From the NCBI RefSeq assembly GCF_963678635.1, contig NC_087062.1:79859200-79923199 (forward strand): a DNA stretch of 64,000 bases, written 5' to 3'. Positions 46,001-56,334 of the stretch are shown piece by piece (the first letter of the stretch is position 1; each line of letters starts with the position of its first letter). The position numbers and the translations under genes were made by a program. The notes beneath the pieces are model-generated. The model was not told the origin of the DNA. It worked only from the letters and a program-made list of their open reading frames with translations, and searched no databases. Source of the stretch: Symsagittifera roscoffensis. Its lineage: Eukaryota; Xenacoelomorpha; Acoela; Convolutidae.

Positions 46001-48715
46001 TGAAAACTGACATCATTATTGTTTTGGATAAAAAGCTCAAAAATACTCTTACGAATGACTTTGCATAATTTCTGACTCCAAGCTGTCTGCATTATACTCG
46101 TCAACAAGGACTATTTTCACTTTCTTTCTATGATTTTCATCCATATTGTCATCTAAGAAATTTTCGACATATTTGCGAAACGGATGTTTGCACTCCGGAA
46201 TCACGAAGAAAACCAGTTCCGTCGAGTCGTCTCGGCATTCGAACAGCACTTTCTCCAGCATCACTGAGGTCTTTCCCGATCCCGGTTCGCCTATTAAGCC
46301 GATGAACTTTTCTGTCGAATTCAGTACATTGCACTGTTGCAAACTGAGAATTTGGTTCAACTCATATTTAGGTTTCACGGCGTCAAGTTTTTTCTTTTCA
46401 TTCTGTGGCGGTTTGTATTGTCTCAGTCTTTCTTCTATATCAACGGGTTCGGTTTTTAGACAGGTTTCATCAATCATAATACAGCTAATACAAAATAGAG
46501 AGGCAATCATTTCCAAATTCGGAAACTTTTCCGAGGCTACCTTTCTGTTACAACAGAAAAGGTCAAAAACGGTCAAGTCCAAAAGTTCCAAAGTCATGTC
46601 TTGCTTCAAGGAGAACAAAACCGGCGTTTTATTGAACTCTGGATGAATTAACAATTGAACGTACGACATGTAACCATTTTTCATCGCAGCGTCAAACATT
46701 CTCTTGAACTTCTTCATGCATTCAGGGACTTTATCTTTGAAAAAGCAGCTGTTCAGGTCTGACAAAACGCTCGATATTTCTTTCTGGTCCGCATTTGGAA
46801 TATAAATCACCGTCTTCAAATGTTGTCGAATAAATTCTTCATAAATGCTGGGGTTATTATACCCATCTAGTATAACAAATAGGGCCAATTTTAATTTTGG
46901 AATCGTAATCTCCAAAACCTGTTCCAGTTTATTGACTATCGTTGTCTGCAGGCTTCCGGAAAGAGTGGACAAGGAAATTTGAAAAGCTACGAGATACTGG
47001 ACTGTGCAAAGGATCCAGTCGACTTCGAAGTCAAAGTTGAAGCAATCAGGAATGTTTAGCAGCTTCATGAGGTGATGATTGTCGAAATCGGATATCAGAA
47101 CGCCTCTCGCGTTTTCCAACTTGGACAGAACTCTCTCTGAGAATTTCACCTTTTCTCCCACGTGTTTCTCGTTGTGAAATAAATCACCTACAACAAAAAG
47201 CGCAGTTCAATCAAACCATTTTTCGATGCTCATTTTTGGCCGATCAGTTGAAGGTTTGGATCTACTAAACAATTGCCCTCCCTTTGGTACCTACTTAAGA
47301 ATTGCCACCCCTATTAATAAAAGCAGTAAATTAGCTTTAGAGCTTTGTATTGAGACTTCTAATTTTGCAGCAATCTGATAGGTTGAAAATGCGTTATATT
47401 AATCTTCTTAACAATTGCCCCCCCCCCTTTCTTAAAAGGGGGTAATTGTTAAGTAGATCCGAAGGTTTTTTTCTAAAATATATGCTTATTTTGAGGCTTG
47501 CCGAAAAATCACGGCTTAAATTCATTAGGTTGCATTTCAAATACTAGCTACCATCAATTCGTTTGCGCTTGTCCTTCATAAACATTGAAATTTATCTAAA
47601 ATCGATGTCGTAACATTGTGTCAAAAAAGAGAAAACACTTTTTTAAGTTATCAACCGTTTTTAAGTTATCAGCGGTGCCAGGGGGAGAGGGGGGAGGGGG
47701 GAGGGGGGGAAGGGGTGGTTATTGATCGACTTTAAAAAAATCCGCAAATTTTTCAAGTTTTTCGAAAAACAACAGCGGCCATCCGCAGCCCTCAGAAAAA
47801 ATTTCTGCGAACACCACTGGATACTACTTAGGATAATGATAAAGTTTTACCTTCGGCAGTGACAGAAAGCAAAAGACTGGTAGAGGTGTCTCGGTTCCAA
47901 TCTGGCACACTGATCAAACCATCATCTTCCTTTCTTTTAGCAATATAACTCTCCCACGAATCAACCAACTTTCTCTCTTTTTCCCCAATGTTAAGAGTCA
48001 ACTTTTGGGTACAAATATCTTGCTGTAATATCTTCGAAAGCTGCCAGTTTTCATCCTCCGAGGGAAGCTCCGTGATCAATTTTTTGAAATCATCCTCTGA
48101 TAAACCTGCTGCTTCTTTTGCATTTGTACTAAATTTAGGCACTTTTTTATTCGTCATCAGAACGTACAATTGGATTTGCGATGTTTCTAGTAAAATTTTT
48201 TCAGCTATTTTTTGCTTTATTTGAGAAGTTTTTTTCCGCAGTGTTTGGGCGACAAGAATAACAATGTCGACTTTTAGAAACTTACCGTCCTCTAGTCCGA
48301 CAATGTTTCTAATATGTTCTAGCTGGTCTAATATCGGCTTGCTTATCTTCTGAACTGAATCTTCGCCGTCAAATTTTTCGACATTTTTGAACAAGACAAT
48401 TTTATGAAGAGTTTTTGGAATGAAAAGTGGAGCCCAAGTTTTGCCTGAAAGGTTTGACGTTTCGGTTGCTGATTGGTTGACCTTTTCTGCATTGCCAGAA
48501 CATGGTTCACTGTCAGTTTTTTCGTTTTTCGACGTTTTTCTATTTCCACTTTTTTGAGTTTGAATAAAGTAGCCCTTGGCTTGAACTGTTTCGAGTAACT
48601 CTATTAAATTTGGCTTTCCAAGAGATTTGATCAGAATGTGATCTTGTTTGAAATAATCTGGCACCCCCGGAAGCAGAACAAGCTGCTCCTCTGAGAGGCT
48701 TGAATCGTGACTCAT
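43067..48715 (-). CDS. SF1 helicase-like P-loop NTPase with C-terminal ankyrin-like region, complete 5-exon gene
   Basis: Exons 48715-47851, 47187-46053, 45808-45569, 44814-43937 and 43539-43067 join in phases 1, 2, 2, 1 and total 3591 bases, exactly 1196 codons plus stop. Superfamily-1 helicase motifs occur in order: Walker A GEPGSGKTS (588-596), motif II ILIEELHA (678-685), motif III AYVSVGNHDRFQ (715-726), motif IV LFRSAHHI (754-761), motif V TGIETWSVVVI (864-874), motif VI HLAVTRAQ (892-899). Upstream, EVDWI (343-347) and FQIS (357-360) sit where NERD/PD-(D/E)XK folds have their core strands, with the catalytic Lys apparently lost; this is inference. Residues 1116-1190 resemble ankyrin repeats. 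The N-terminal 290 residues are unrecognised and Lys/Ser-rich. The exon 3 donor (GGT|GTACCT) is non-consensus and chosen by phase. It is an intact host gene, perhaps in nucleic-acid sensing or defence; function is not shown. Confidence 0.85.
45067..45088 (+). repeat. Oligo-G run in intron 3
   Basis: GTGGGGGGGGGGGGGGGGGAGG lies between exons 3 and 4 of the helicase-like gene, so the transcript carries oligo-C. Confidence 0.9.
45393..45542 (-). repeat. Family D dispersed repeat, copy 2, in intron 3 of the helicase-like gene
   Basis: An inverted, nearly identical copy of 14073-14223, including the GAGCTGTACAGCTC palindrome. It starts only about 25 bases downstream of the proposed end of exon 3. 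Confidence 0.85.
47681..47716 (+). repeat. G-tract cluster with quadruplex potential, intron 1
   Basis: At least four runs of 4-7 G separated by single A bases (GGGGG-A-GAGGGGGG-A-GGGGGG ...). Quadruplex-capable on the plus strand, C-rich in the transcript. Confidence 0.7.
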
Positions 48716-48730
48716 TCTAACAGCACATTA
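48716..48730 (-). promoter_or_regulatory. 3' splice site immediately before the helicase-like gene ATG
   Basis: On the minus strand GTGCTGTTAG directly precedes A-ATG, so the AG lies one base before the start codon. It fits a 5'UTR intron or trans-splicing acceptor; the same arrangement is seen upstream of the Ig gene ATG. Confidence 0.4.
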
Positions 48731-48911
48731 AAAGGTCCCAAACATAATCGATAAGATAAAAAGAAACGATTATAAGCCGTACTCGCTTTTGTTTTGATCA
48801 ATTTTTTACGGCATATTTGCTTGGCTAAAAACAAACACCAATGAATAAAACGCTTCAATTATGATGCGAATTTATAAGTTGACTGGTAAGAATAAACGAA
48901 GAATAGAAACA

Positions 48912-49309
48912 AATAAGACTGCCGTATCAGTGTGAAGTGTGAAGACCTGAACGTGCCGACTGCCCATCATGGTCTTTAAAACAATTTTTGAAATTTAAAA
49001 TTTAAAAAAAAACTTAAAATTTTCAAACCTTTTTTCGGACTTCGTTTAAAAAACTCCCCCCCCCCCCTCTCCCACTTCAATTTGGAACGATTTATGAGCA
49101 GTTTAATTTGCAAACCACCATATCATTTCGTAAAATGATCACGGATAGAATGTATATTTTTTCATTTTGAGCTCATGACATCACTGGCTTTCAAATGGTG
49201 TATATAAAAACAATTCCGTTCAAAAATGGTGAAAAATCGAAATTGGTGTCGAGAAAAAAAATCACCTGAGCACAACTATTCCGTCACTTTGTGCGAATAT
49301 CGGAACAAA
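48912..49309 (-). mobile_element. Family A element, decayed copy upstream of the helicase-like gene
   Basis: The copy runs from AATAAGACTGCCGTATCAG to CCGTCACTTTGTGCGAATATCGGAACAA. The interior is shortened, and an oligo-C run lies at about 49050-49065. Confidence 0.65.
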
Positions 49310-49591
49310 CAGCTGCCGTAGTAGAAAAATCAAAAATTACGAGGCCAAACTGTGCATTTTGTTAATTGTTTTAAAATTAGTAAAAATTGTAAACCAAAAA
49401 AGGATCCACTTCACCTGCCTTTCATGCGGCGAGTTTCTGGACTTAACTTTTGCAAAAGTTTAATCAAATTAGTTTTTGCAAGATTTTCAACTACCTTGTC
49501 TTCATTAATTTTTTTTCTAAAGTTTGTTTGCGTTCAAACCTTCCCTTTTTTGTAAACTTTTCGGATAAATTACAAAATCTGGTAGTTTAAC

Positions 49592-49751
49592 CAGGGGGCG
49601 GATCTGAGATTTTCTCGAGGGGGGCTGATAGATTTCGAAATTTTGTCGCCTTTTTTTAGGTCGACCAAATTGATTTTGCGAGCTCTCCGAAAGCAATAAA
49701 AAGGCCCTGTTTTGGCCGAAATTTTTTGCGCCACAGGCAAAATTTTGTAAG
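49592..49751 (-). mobile_element. hAT-type MITE (family C) cut by the assembly gap
   Basis: It starts CAGGGGGCGGATCTGAG and continues CTCGAGGGGGG, GGTCGACCAAATTGATT, TTTTTTGCGCCACAGGCAAAATTTTG, collinear with inverted family C. It runs into Ns. Confidence 0.8.
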
Positions 49752-49951
49752 NNNNNNNNNNNNNNNNNNNNNNNNNNNNNNNNNNNNNNNNNNNNNNNNN
49801 NNNNNNNNNNNNNNNNNNNNNNNNNNNNNNNNNNNNNNNNNNNNNNNNNNNNNNNNNNNNNNNNNNNNNNNNNNNNNNNNNNNNNNNNNNNNNNNNNNNN
49901 NNNNNNNNNNNNNNNNNNNNNNNNNNNNNNNNNNNNNNNNNNNNNNNNNNN
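49752..49951. other. Assembly gap (200 N)
   Basis: Exactly 200 N, a typical fixed-length scaffold placeholder, so the real distance is unknown. Confidence 0.98.
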
Positions 49952-50149
49952 ACTTTTTTCAGTTAAATAACTGTATATTGATCAAGGAAAAGTGACCTTT
50001 AGGCATTTAAAACCTTAAAACAGGTTCAGTTGATGTTTTTATGCTGTTCATTCAACTTTATTAACTGTTTGTTGATGAAACCAAAAAAAAAACTTTTTTA
50101 GAAACCTAAACGTAAATTAGAGTTTTATTTTTATAGAGAGACACATTAG

Positions 50150-51470
50150 AAGACTGAGATTCTTAGAGAGAATTTTTAGGGCTTGATGATCAATGAAGAG
50201 CGTAAAAAGATACAGATTGAGTTGATATTGAATCTAGAGCCCATCTAACTACAAAAGTTTCTCTAGATAAATGGGGTACGGAAGAATTGAGAAGTGAACT
50301 GAGCAAAAAGTTGCATGGACACTAGATAAGCCCACAATTGTTGGTGCAACGATACTAGATTTGGCAAAATTTTACATGTTCCAGTTCCATTACAACATAA
50401 TCAAGAAAAATTTTGACGCAACTCTTTTATATTGGGACACTGATTCGTTCCTGTATGAAATCCGCAGCAAAGATCTCTACAATGAAATTGAGAAAAACCA
50501 TGAACTGCGAAATCATTTTGACTTTTCAAATCTACCAGCCACCCACCCCCTCTACACCAACGAGAATTTGCGCGTTACCCTCAAATTCAAGAACGAGTTT
50601 GCTGGGGAGATCATACAGGAGTACGTCAGACTAAAACCCAAACTGTACAGCATTATTTCTTCGAGTAAGTTTCTTTTTCTTTTCTTTTACCATTTTGCAA
50701 TTACCATTTTAGAAAAGGGCAACAAAAACAAATCATAAGATTATGTAGTGAGGGTTGGGGGAGGGGGAAGGAAAGTATTTATGTGGAAAAGGGAAAAAAC
50801 TGTTAAAAATTTGAAGTAAATCGATTGTATTTTTGTTTCAGACATGGATAAAAAAAGCGCTAAAGTGATTTCAAAATATGTGAAAATGGAGCTAACCCAT
50901 TATAAATACAAACAAATTTTGACTTACTGTTCGCTGGTCAGGTCAGAAAATGTAAGGATAAATTCTTGTAATCACAATTTACAAACCATAATAACGAACA
51001 AAATTTCCCTGAGCGCATTTGACAATAAGCGCTATATACATGCAGACAGAGTAACTACTAGTCCTTTCGGACATAAACGCTTGCGTGAGGATATGTTCGT
51101 AAGAGAAATTGGGCGCACCATGGACTGGGGCGAATACGACGTAGACGACGACGCCGTGGTCCCCACTCCCATCGATAACGGAAGTGGGGAGGATTTGGCT
51201 GAAGCTATAGAAGCGCACGGCGGGTATTATGTGGATATTTTTACTCCACCAGATAAGGGGCTCAACCAACCCACATACAATGATCAAGAGCTAGAACAGG
51301 ATTTGGTAGATTTCGACCAGCTAAGTGGGCAAAATGATTCAGAACCAGCAGCGTACAACTGCCCCTATTTGGACATTGAAGCTCGAGAAGAAAACGAGCG
51401 GGAAGAAATTAGACCACCTAAACGGCGTTGCTTAAATCGACGTGCTATTATATTAGACGATTCTGACTAA
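50150..51470 (+). CDS. Type B DNA polymerase, C-terminal part (Polinton/adintovirus-like), two exons
   Basis: From about 50328 the frame is open and carries palm-domain landmarks of protein-primed family B polymerases: LDLAKFYMFQFHY, the catalytic-type LLYWDTDSFLYE (motif C region, DTDS) and FKNEFAGEIIQEYVRLKPKLYS. It ends at a consensus donor (TCGA|GTAAGT, exon end 50664). The next exon starts at 50842 after TTTTTGTTTCAG in matching phase 1 and runs to a TAA at 51468-51470. It encodes the usual C-terminal block plus an acidic extension with a PPKRRCLNRR basic patch, possibly nuclear-targeting. Upstream, 50150-50327 resembles more polymerase but contains stops, and the exonuclease and N-terminal regions are absent (the gap is close). 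Likely a partial, inactivated relic of a self-synthesising transposon or related virus, or an exapted fragment. Confidence 0.78.
50665..50841 (+). other. Intron within the polymerase
   Basis: GTAAGT at the start and TTGTTTCAG at the end; the phase-1 join preserves the conserved polymerase C-terminus. A G-rich tract lies at 50755-50770. Confidence 0.7.
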
Positions 51471-51525
51471 ATAACTTCTGATTATAAACGTAAATGATTA
51501 GCTTTATAGTACTTTTCATTCAGGA

Positions 51526-51531
51526 AATAAA
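51526..51531 (+). promoter_or_regulatory. Poly(A) signal AATAAA
   Basis: It lies 56 bases after the polymerase stop codon and could terminate its transcript. Confidence 0.5.
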
Positions 51532-51773
51532 GCTTTTCAAAATTGTTCTTTTGACCGAAAAGTGAAATAATCAACAAATCTAATCGTGAGGGGAGGGGGG
51601 TATTCAAAACAACAATATAAACTTACCAATATCACAGCATTTTATTTAATTCCACACGTGGTGATAAAGATTACAAAATAATCCACAATATAACGCGCGC
51701 AGTAAAGTTTGAACTGTCAAAGTCAAAAGGAAAACATGCACCAACCAAAACTTAATTCCTTTGCCGTTTCCAT

Positions 51774-51929
51774 AAAGTGGCTGGAAAATTACCAATTTTA
51801 ACCCCCCTTAAAACATGCGTGCCCGAAAAAGTAGGGGCTTTAACCCCTTTGGGGGTTAAAAGTGGTAAGTACAACGGCACATCGAAAAAAAAGGGGGGGG
51901 TTAAAAGTGGTAATTTTCCTAGCCACTTT
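51774..51929. mobile_element. Palindromic MITE of about 156 bp
   Basis: The left arm AAAGTGGCTGGAAAATTACC-AATTTTAACCCCCC faces the right arm GGGGGGGTTAAAAGTGGTAATTTTCCTAGCCACTTT, about 38 bp inverted. A second smaller palindrome GGGGCTTTAACCCC is in the centre. TA dinucleotides at both borders could be a target duplication. Confidence 0.8.
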
Positions 51930-53368
51930 TACTATACTACTCATGCTGAAAGTTATTGGAGAGTATAAAGTTTGAACAGACAGAAAAAAAATTAAAGAAG
52001 TTTTTTGAACAAGGACACAAAAATGGTGACGTTGCTCTTAACAAAAATTACATGAGACATGCTGAAACTGATTGATGATATCTATCTTAACCATTGATGA
52101 TATATATCAAGCTTAGAATACATATGTGCGGCTACTATATCAGGTTTGTTCCGGGTTTCCATGGTATTTTTGCAAGGTTGCACTTATCCTTAAGCAGCAA
52201 AACCAACTATTTTTTAAGAAAAATTTGATGCACAACTATACAACCTTTAATAAATTTGGTCTACAAATCGCTAAAGCAAGAAGATCAAAGAGTTTTGCAA
52301 AAATCGTTACTGTTTGTCACAGCACTAACTTTTTGCAATTGTACAGATCAGTCTTAAGCAACCGCAATTGAATTATAGGATCTTGAATCCTGCTTCTCAT
52401 GCATCCCCTTATCGCTCTTTACTCCTCCACTCCTGGATGCTTCTTGTTTTAAACATTAGTAGGCGGAGTATACTGAAGGGAGTATATGAGCATGCATTTG
52501 TTCTGAAAAATTTTCAGTTGTTGGGTCGCTATTAAACAGAAATTGATATTGGTTGAAAGTTACAAAACTACATTGAGCCGAAAAATACTGAATTAAAACA
52601 GATGGTAAGTAAAATTCATATCAAAGATACAACTTTCTTGATTTTAGCTAGCCTAGCTAAGCTTTTCTGTATTCTTTGACTAAACGCTTCAACATCATTT
52701 TGGTTAAAATATTCAATACAGGAAAAACTTTTGTTTGCTCATGTTCTTCTCAGTCATGTATCTAGCTAATTTGTGTTCGAAGTCTCTTTGCTTGTATTTT
52801 TTGCTGGATTTGGCAATATTTTTCCAAGAGATTCACACGTCTAAGCAAGATTCGTTTTTGCAGCGTTTTCCTTAAGTTCTGCAAAACTATACGCAAATTT
52901 TTTTTTCAACTGTCTCATAGGATTTTGTCTCTCTTTTGATTTTATATACATGTTTACATCGAATTCGGATGTTAGGTTGTTTTGAATTTTGTTTTTGAAA
53001 AAATGTTTGAATAGGATTTTTCTAATATCAAAGTTTTCCTACTAGTCTTAATATGTTCCTATAATAAACTAATATCAAATATGTTCTATCTGGAGTTTTG
53101 TGGTGGTAGACGGTTCTGTAGTTCCTTTTCTATGACCCCCTATATAATGTTTTGCGTTAGGGTTTTCAATACAGAAGTTTCTGTTTTGTTAGTTCGTTCC
53201 TAGTTTTCGTAATGATCACGTTGCTGACTAATTCAGGTTTCAAGTCTCTCAGTTGGTAAACATTTGCTGGATTAGCCAATACTTTTTTGTTTGTCGTCCA
53301 GAAAATAAAACGCTTCTAAGTTAAGTTCAATTTTGTAACAACATATTTTCACTATTTATTTTCATACT
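51930..53368. other. No gene recognised
   Basis: AT-rich DNA with no recognised coding, RNA or repeat feature. Confidence 0.4.
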
Positions 53369-53379
53369 CACGCTCTTTA

Positions 53380-53853
53380 ATGGTGCATATACAAAACAGT
53401 CCCATACAAAGCAGTCCAATACAAAATAGTCCAAAAAATCATGAAATGAAGGGAAAAAACATCCAAGTGCAATACAAAACAGTCCAATACAAAATAGTCT
53501 AAAAAATCATGAAATGAAGGAAAAAAACAGTCCAATACAAAACAGTCCGGCTTAAGGTCGCCGGTGGGCGCGCTACGCATGCGTCGCCTCTTCGCGGCGA
53601 TAACCGGCTCTAAATTTCGTTTTAAGTCCCATCCTCAGTTGGCAAGCTCGCAACACGTTGGCGCGACTGCAGCGGTCACTATTTTGTTCTTTATGTTTGT
53701 TGAACAAAGGACAATTCTCGGCCTACCGGCTTGTTAAAACAAATATTAATTTGGACTGTTTTCGGACTGTTTTGTGTCAGACTGTTTTTTTGTTCATTTT
53801 CATACTTTTCCGGACTGTTTTGTATTGGACTGTTTTGCATGTGACTGTACAGA
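53380..53853. mobile_element. Mutator-like foldback element with AGTCC-rich inverted ends and 11-bp flanking repeat
   Basis: The left arm contains repeated CAGTCCAATACAAAA units (with a further TCATGAAATGAAGG repeat) and the right arm contains their inverse (GGACTGTTTTGTATTGGACTG). The arms can pair over more than 60 bp. The 11-mer CACGCTCTTTA is present directly outside both ends (53369-53379 and 53854-53864), a target duplication size typical of Mutator-like elements. The centre (53550-53660) is unusually GC-rich with GCGTCGCC-TCTT-CGCGGCGATAAC. No transposase is encoded. Confidence 0.75.
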
Positions 53854-53877
53854 CACGCTCTTTACTAAAAAATAAAA

Positions 53878-53880
53878 TAG

Positions 53881-53930
<50 letters not shown>

Positions 53931-53946
53931 GAGAGAGCGAGAGAGC
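53878..53946 (+). repeat. (GA)n microsatellite, interrupted
   Basis: About 69 bases of GA repeats with a few AAGA or GCGA interruptions, starting 14 bases after the right flank of the foldback element. Confidence 0.95.
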
Positions 53947-54386
53947 GTGTGGGTGGTGGGTGAGAGAGAAATTCAAATAAAATAGTGCGAAAGTAATAAA
54001 ACTTTTTTGAAAAAGAGAGGTTTAAAATGCTCCTAAAAGCCTCGAAAAAAAAGATTAGCAAAATAGAGTTTTTTGTTTGGAGAGAAGCTCAAAAATTAGA
54101 ATGGCTTGCAAAAATTTGTCCCTTTTGTCAGCAACAAGTTTCGGAGCATTTAATTGGCTGGCAGACTACACCTGATCAAAATGACTGAATTAAAAACAAA
54201 TCAATGGCTTGTTTTCAGCAAAAAAATGGGGCACTTAATGAAATAGAACTCAGTAAGTTTGCTATCCTCGCAATGACGCTGTAAGCGAAATATTTTATTT
54301 TATACCACAATCTATGCTTTTTTATAAATCATCAGAGCATTAAAAAACAAATAAAAATATCGGTATTTGAGTATGTTCAACTTTTT

Positions 54387-54653
54387 TTAAGTTGGGAAAT
54401 TTCGGCTGCTTGTTGCATCTGACACATCGTCTTCACATATCCAAGACTGTTCCTTGCAGATGACGAACTGTTTGAACCAGGCGAATGTCATGACTTGGAC
54501 AATTGACCTCCTCGGAAATACGTGGACTTCGTTCTGGCCTACGGGAGGCAGCATGTAGTCAGCGCCTTTCTTTCCCCCAATGACCTTCAGATTTCCCCTT
54601 CCGAAACCGGCTTGTACAACCACGTTACAGCGTAAGCATTTCTCATATCTAAG
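54387..54653 (-). CDS. Probable terminal exon of an unrecognised gene
   Basis: After an acceptor TTTCTAG the frame is open for 88 codons to a TAA at 54387-54389, well above background in GC content. The peptide starts LRYEKCLRCNVVVQAGF, has a CxxC pair near the start and CKEQSWIC near the end, and shows no TM segment. Phase 0 at its start matches the phase-0 donor of the upstream exon at 56335-56462, so the two are probably spliced. No family is recognised. Confidence 0.55.
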   Translation of the reverse strand, partial: LRYEKCLRCNVVVQAGFGRGNLKVIGGKKGADYMLPPVGQNEVHVFPRRSIVQVMTFAWFKQFVICKEQSWICEDDVSDATSSRNFPT

Positions 54654-54750
54654 CTAGAAATTGAAAAAGTTAAACAAAAAAATATTAAATTAATATACAT
54701 TTTTTTATTTTGGAAAATAATTTACTGAAAAATCCTGGGTCCTCACTTTA

Positions 54751-55385
54751 TGTCTCGACTTTCAAAGTCGAGCACATATTAGTGCTCGACCGCAAACAAA
54801 CAGTCGAGACACGGGTTTGGGTCGAGCGCAAATTCGAAATATACCTCGAGCACGGATAAAACATATTTTGAGCACGGTCAAGCACGGTCGAAACTTAACT
54901 CGCGCATGGTCGAGTACGGTTGAAACATACCTCGAGCGCAGTCGAAAAATACTGATTTTCAGTAAAAAGTTAAAATTTCTTTCAAATATCAACATACTTC
55001 TTAATCTTTTTGACTCAAATTGCAAGCCAGTATCCCAAAAGATGGAAAACAAAAGCACAAAATTAGTTCGACCCTACAAAAAATTCAATTTGCAAATAAT
55101 TATAATAAATTAATTGAGATAAAAAACATCATATGGTGTTATCCGAAAAACAGGAACTATTAAATTTAAATTTGCATAATTCATCTTGTTTGAAAACCAA
55201 AGCATACCCGAATTCGATCGAGCACGGCCGAGCACGTTTGGTTTTGTCGAGCACGGTCAAAACATGCCGATTTTCGGTCAAGCGCGGTCAAAACATACCA
55301 AATCCAAATTTTGGTCACGGTCGAAAAAAACCGATTTTTGGTGGGAACGATCGAAACATAATGTGAGCACCTCGAAAGTATACAA
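54751..55385 (+). repeat. Family E array of TCGAGCACGGTCGAAACATA-type units
   Basis: Many irregular copies of (T)CGAGCACGGTCRAAACATA occur on both sides of a spacer (54751-54960 and 55195-55385). The left border has two competing perfect hairpins, CTCGACTTT-C-AAAGTCGAG (54754-54772) and GTCGAGCAC-ATATTA-GTGCTCGAC (54767-54790). The block lies in the intron proposed between exons 56335 and 54653. Confidence 0.7.
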
Positions 55386-55455
55386 AGCCAATACAATGAA
55401 TGACTGCAAGTAATACCCAAATAAAATACCATATGTAAATATTAATTCTAGTTGT

Positions 55456-55867
55456 TTGTTCTGACTTTCGAAGAAAGTGAGAAACTTACAACCCTGTGGT
55501 GGTTACTTTTTTCTCAGACCGTTTGGATCGTTTGGGGGCTCGTTCTCCGAACCTATGTGGTCCATGCAATGCGCTCAAACAACTATGTTAGTGTGACTGG
55601 TTGTTTACTTCTAATCGATTCTAAGTAAACTGATCGTTTTATAAATTGCTGGTCGTTTTATGCTGAAAATGTAATGCAAAATATTTAAGCTAGGTGAATA
55701 ATCCCGTACTACAAAATCAATAAAATTGAGTTGAGGCGAGCTACCTAATCTAAGTAATTACATATACGACTCATTTCCAAAATTAAAAATTTGATACTAT
55801 CAGCCAAAAACCAAATAAAGGGCAGTCAGAATATTCAGGGCTTTTCCTTCATATGAGCAGTCTTGTT
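55456..55867 (+). mobile_element. Family A element, decayed copy
   Basis: The copy runs from TTGTTCTGACTTTCGAAG to GGGCAGTCAGAATATTCAGGG ... GAGCAGTCTTGTT. Confidence 0.7.
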
Positions 55868-56334
55868 GCTTTTTAGCGTGTCTTATAAACCGCATCTTAT
55901 AGCTTTTAGCATAGCATCAAAGCTTTTTTACGAAAATTTATACAATGCTCTGCTATATTGGGTTGCGTGCGCTTCCGCTCCTATAGGGCTCCCTTTATTT
56001 TATCTCAATCCGTTGAACGTTTTTAACCTTTTTCCGAACGTGAAAAAAAATGCAGCTCGACGGTTTTGCTTCAGATCGTGCCTGCCCTTGCCTGCTCAAG
56101 TCGAGGTTGTTTGCCTAATTCGAAGCAAGATTCGAACGATTTTTAAGCGATTTTTTAAAAATAAACCGCTCAAAAACCGCGCAATATTTGATTGGTTTTC
56201 GAGTGATTTATTTGGAAAAGCCGCTCCAAAACCACTTAAATAATGGAAAATCTGTCAAAAACTGCTCAAACATCTTTTTTACGTATCTGTATAAACTTTT
56301 TTGTATTAAGGACTTATAAGAATGGAGATCTAAC

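Noticed and set aside
46146-46646. 166-codon plus-strand frame
   Set aside because: It is antisense to exon 2 of the helicase-like gene, which has the Walker A motif and matching splice sites.
49726-49995. 89-codon frame spanning the N gap
   Set aside because: Most codons are N; it is an artefact of the gap.
53777-54061. Leu/Ser-repeat peptide on the minus strand
   Set aside because: It is the translation of the (GA)n microsatellite.
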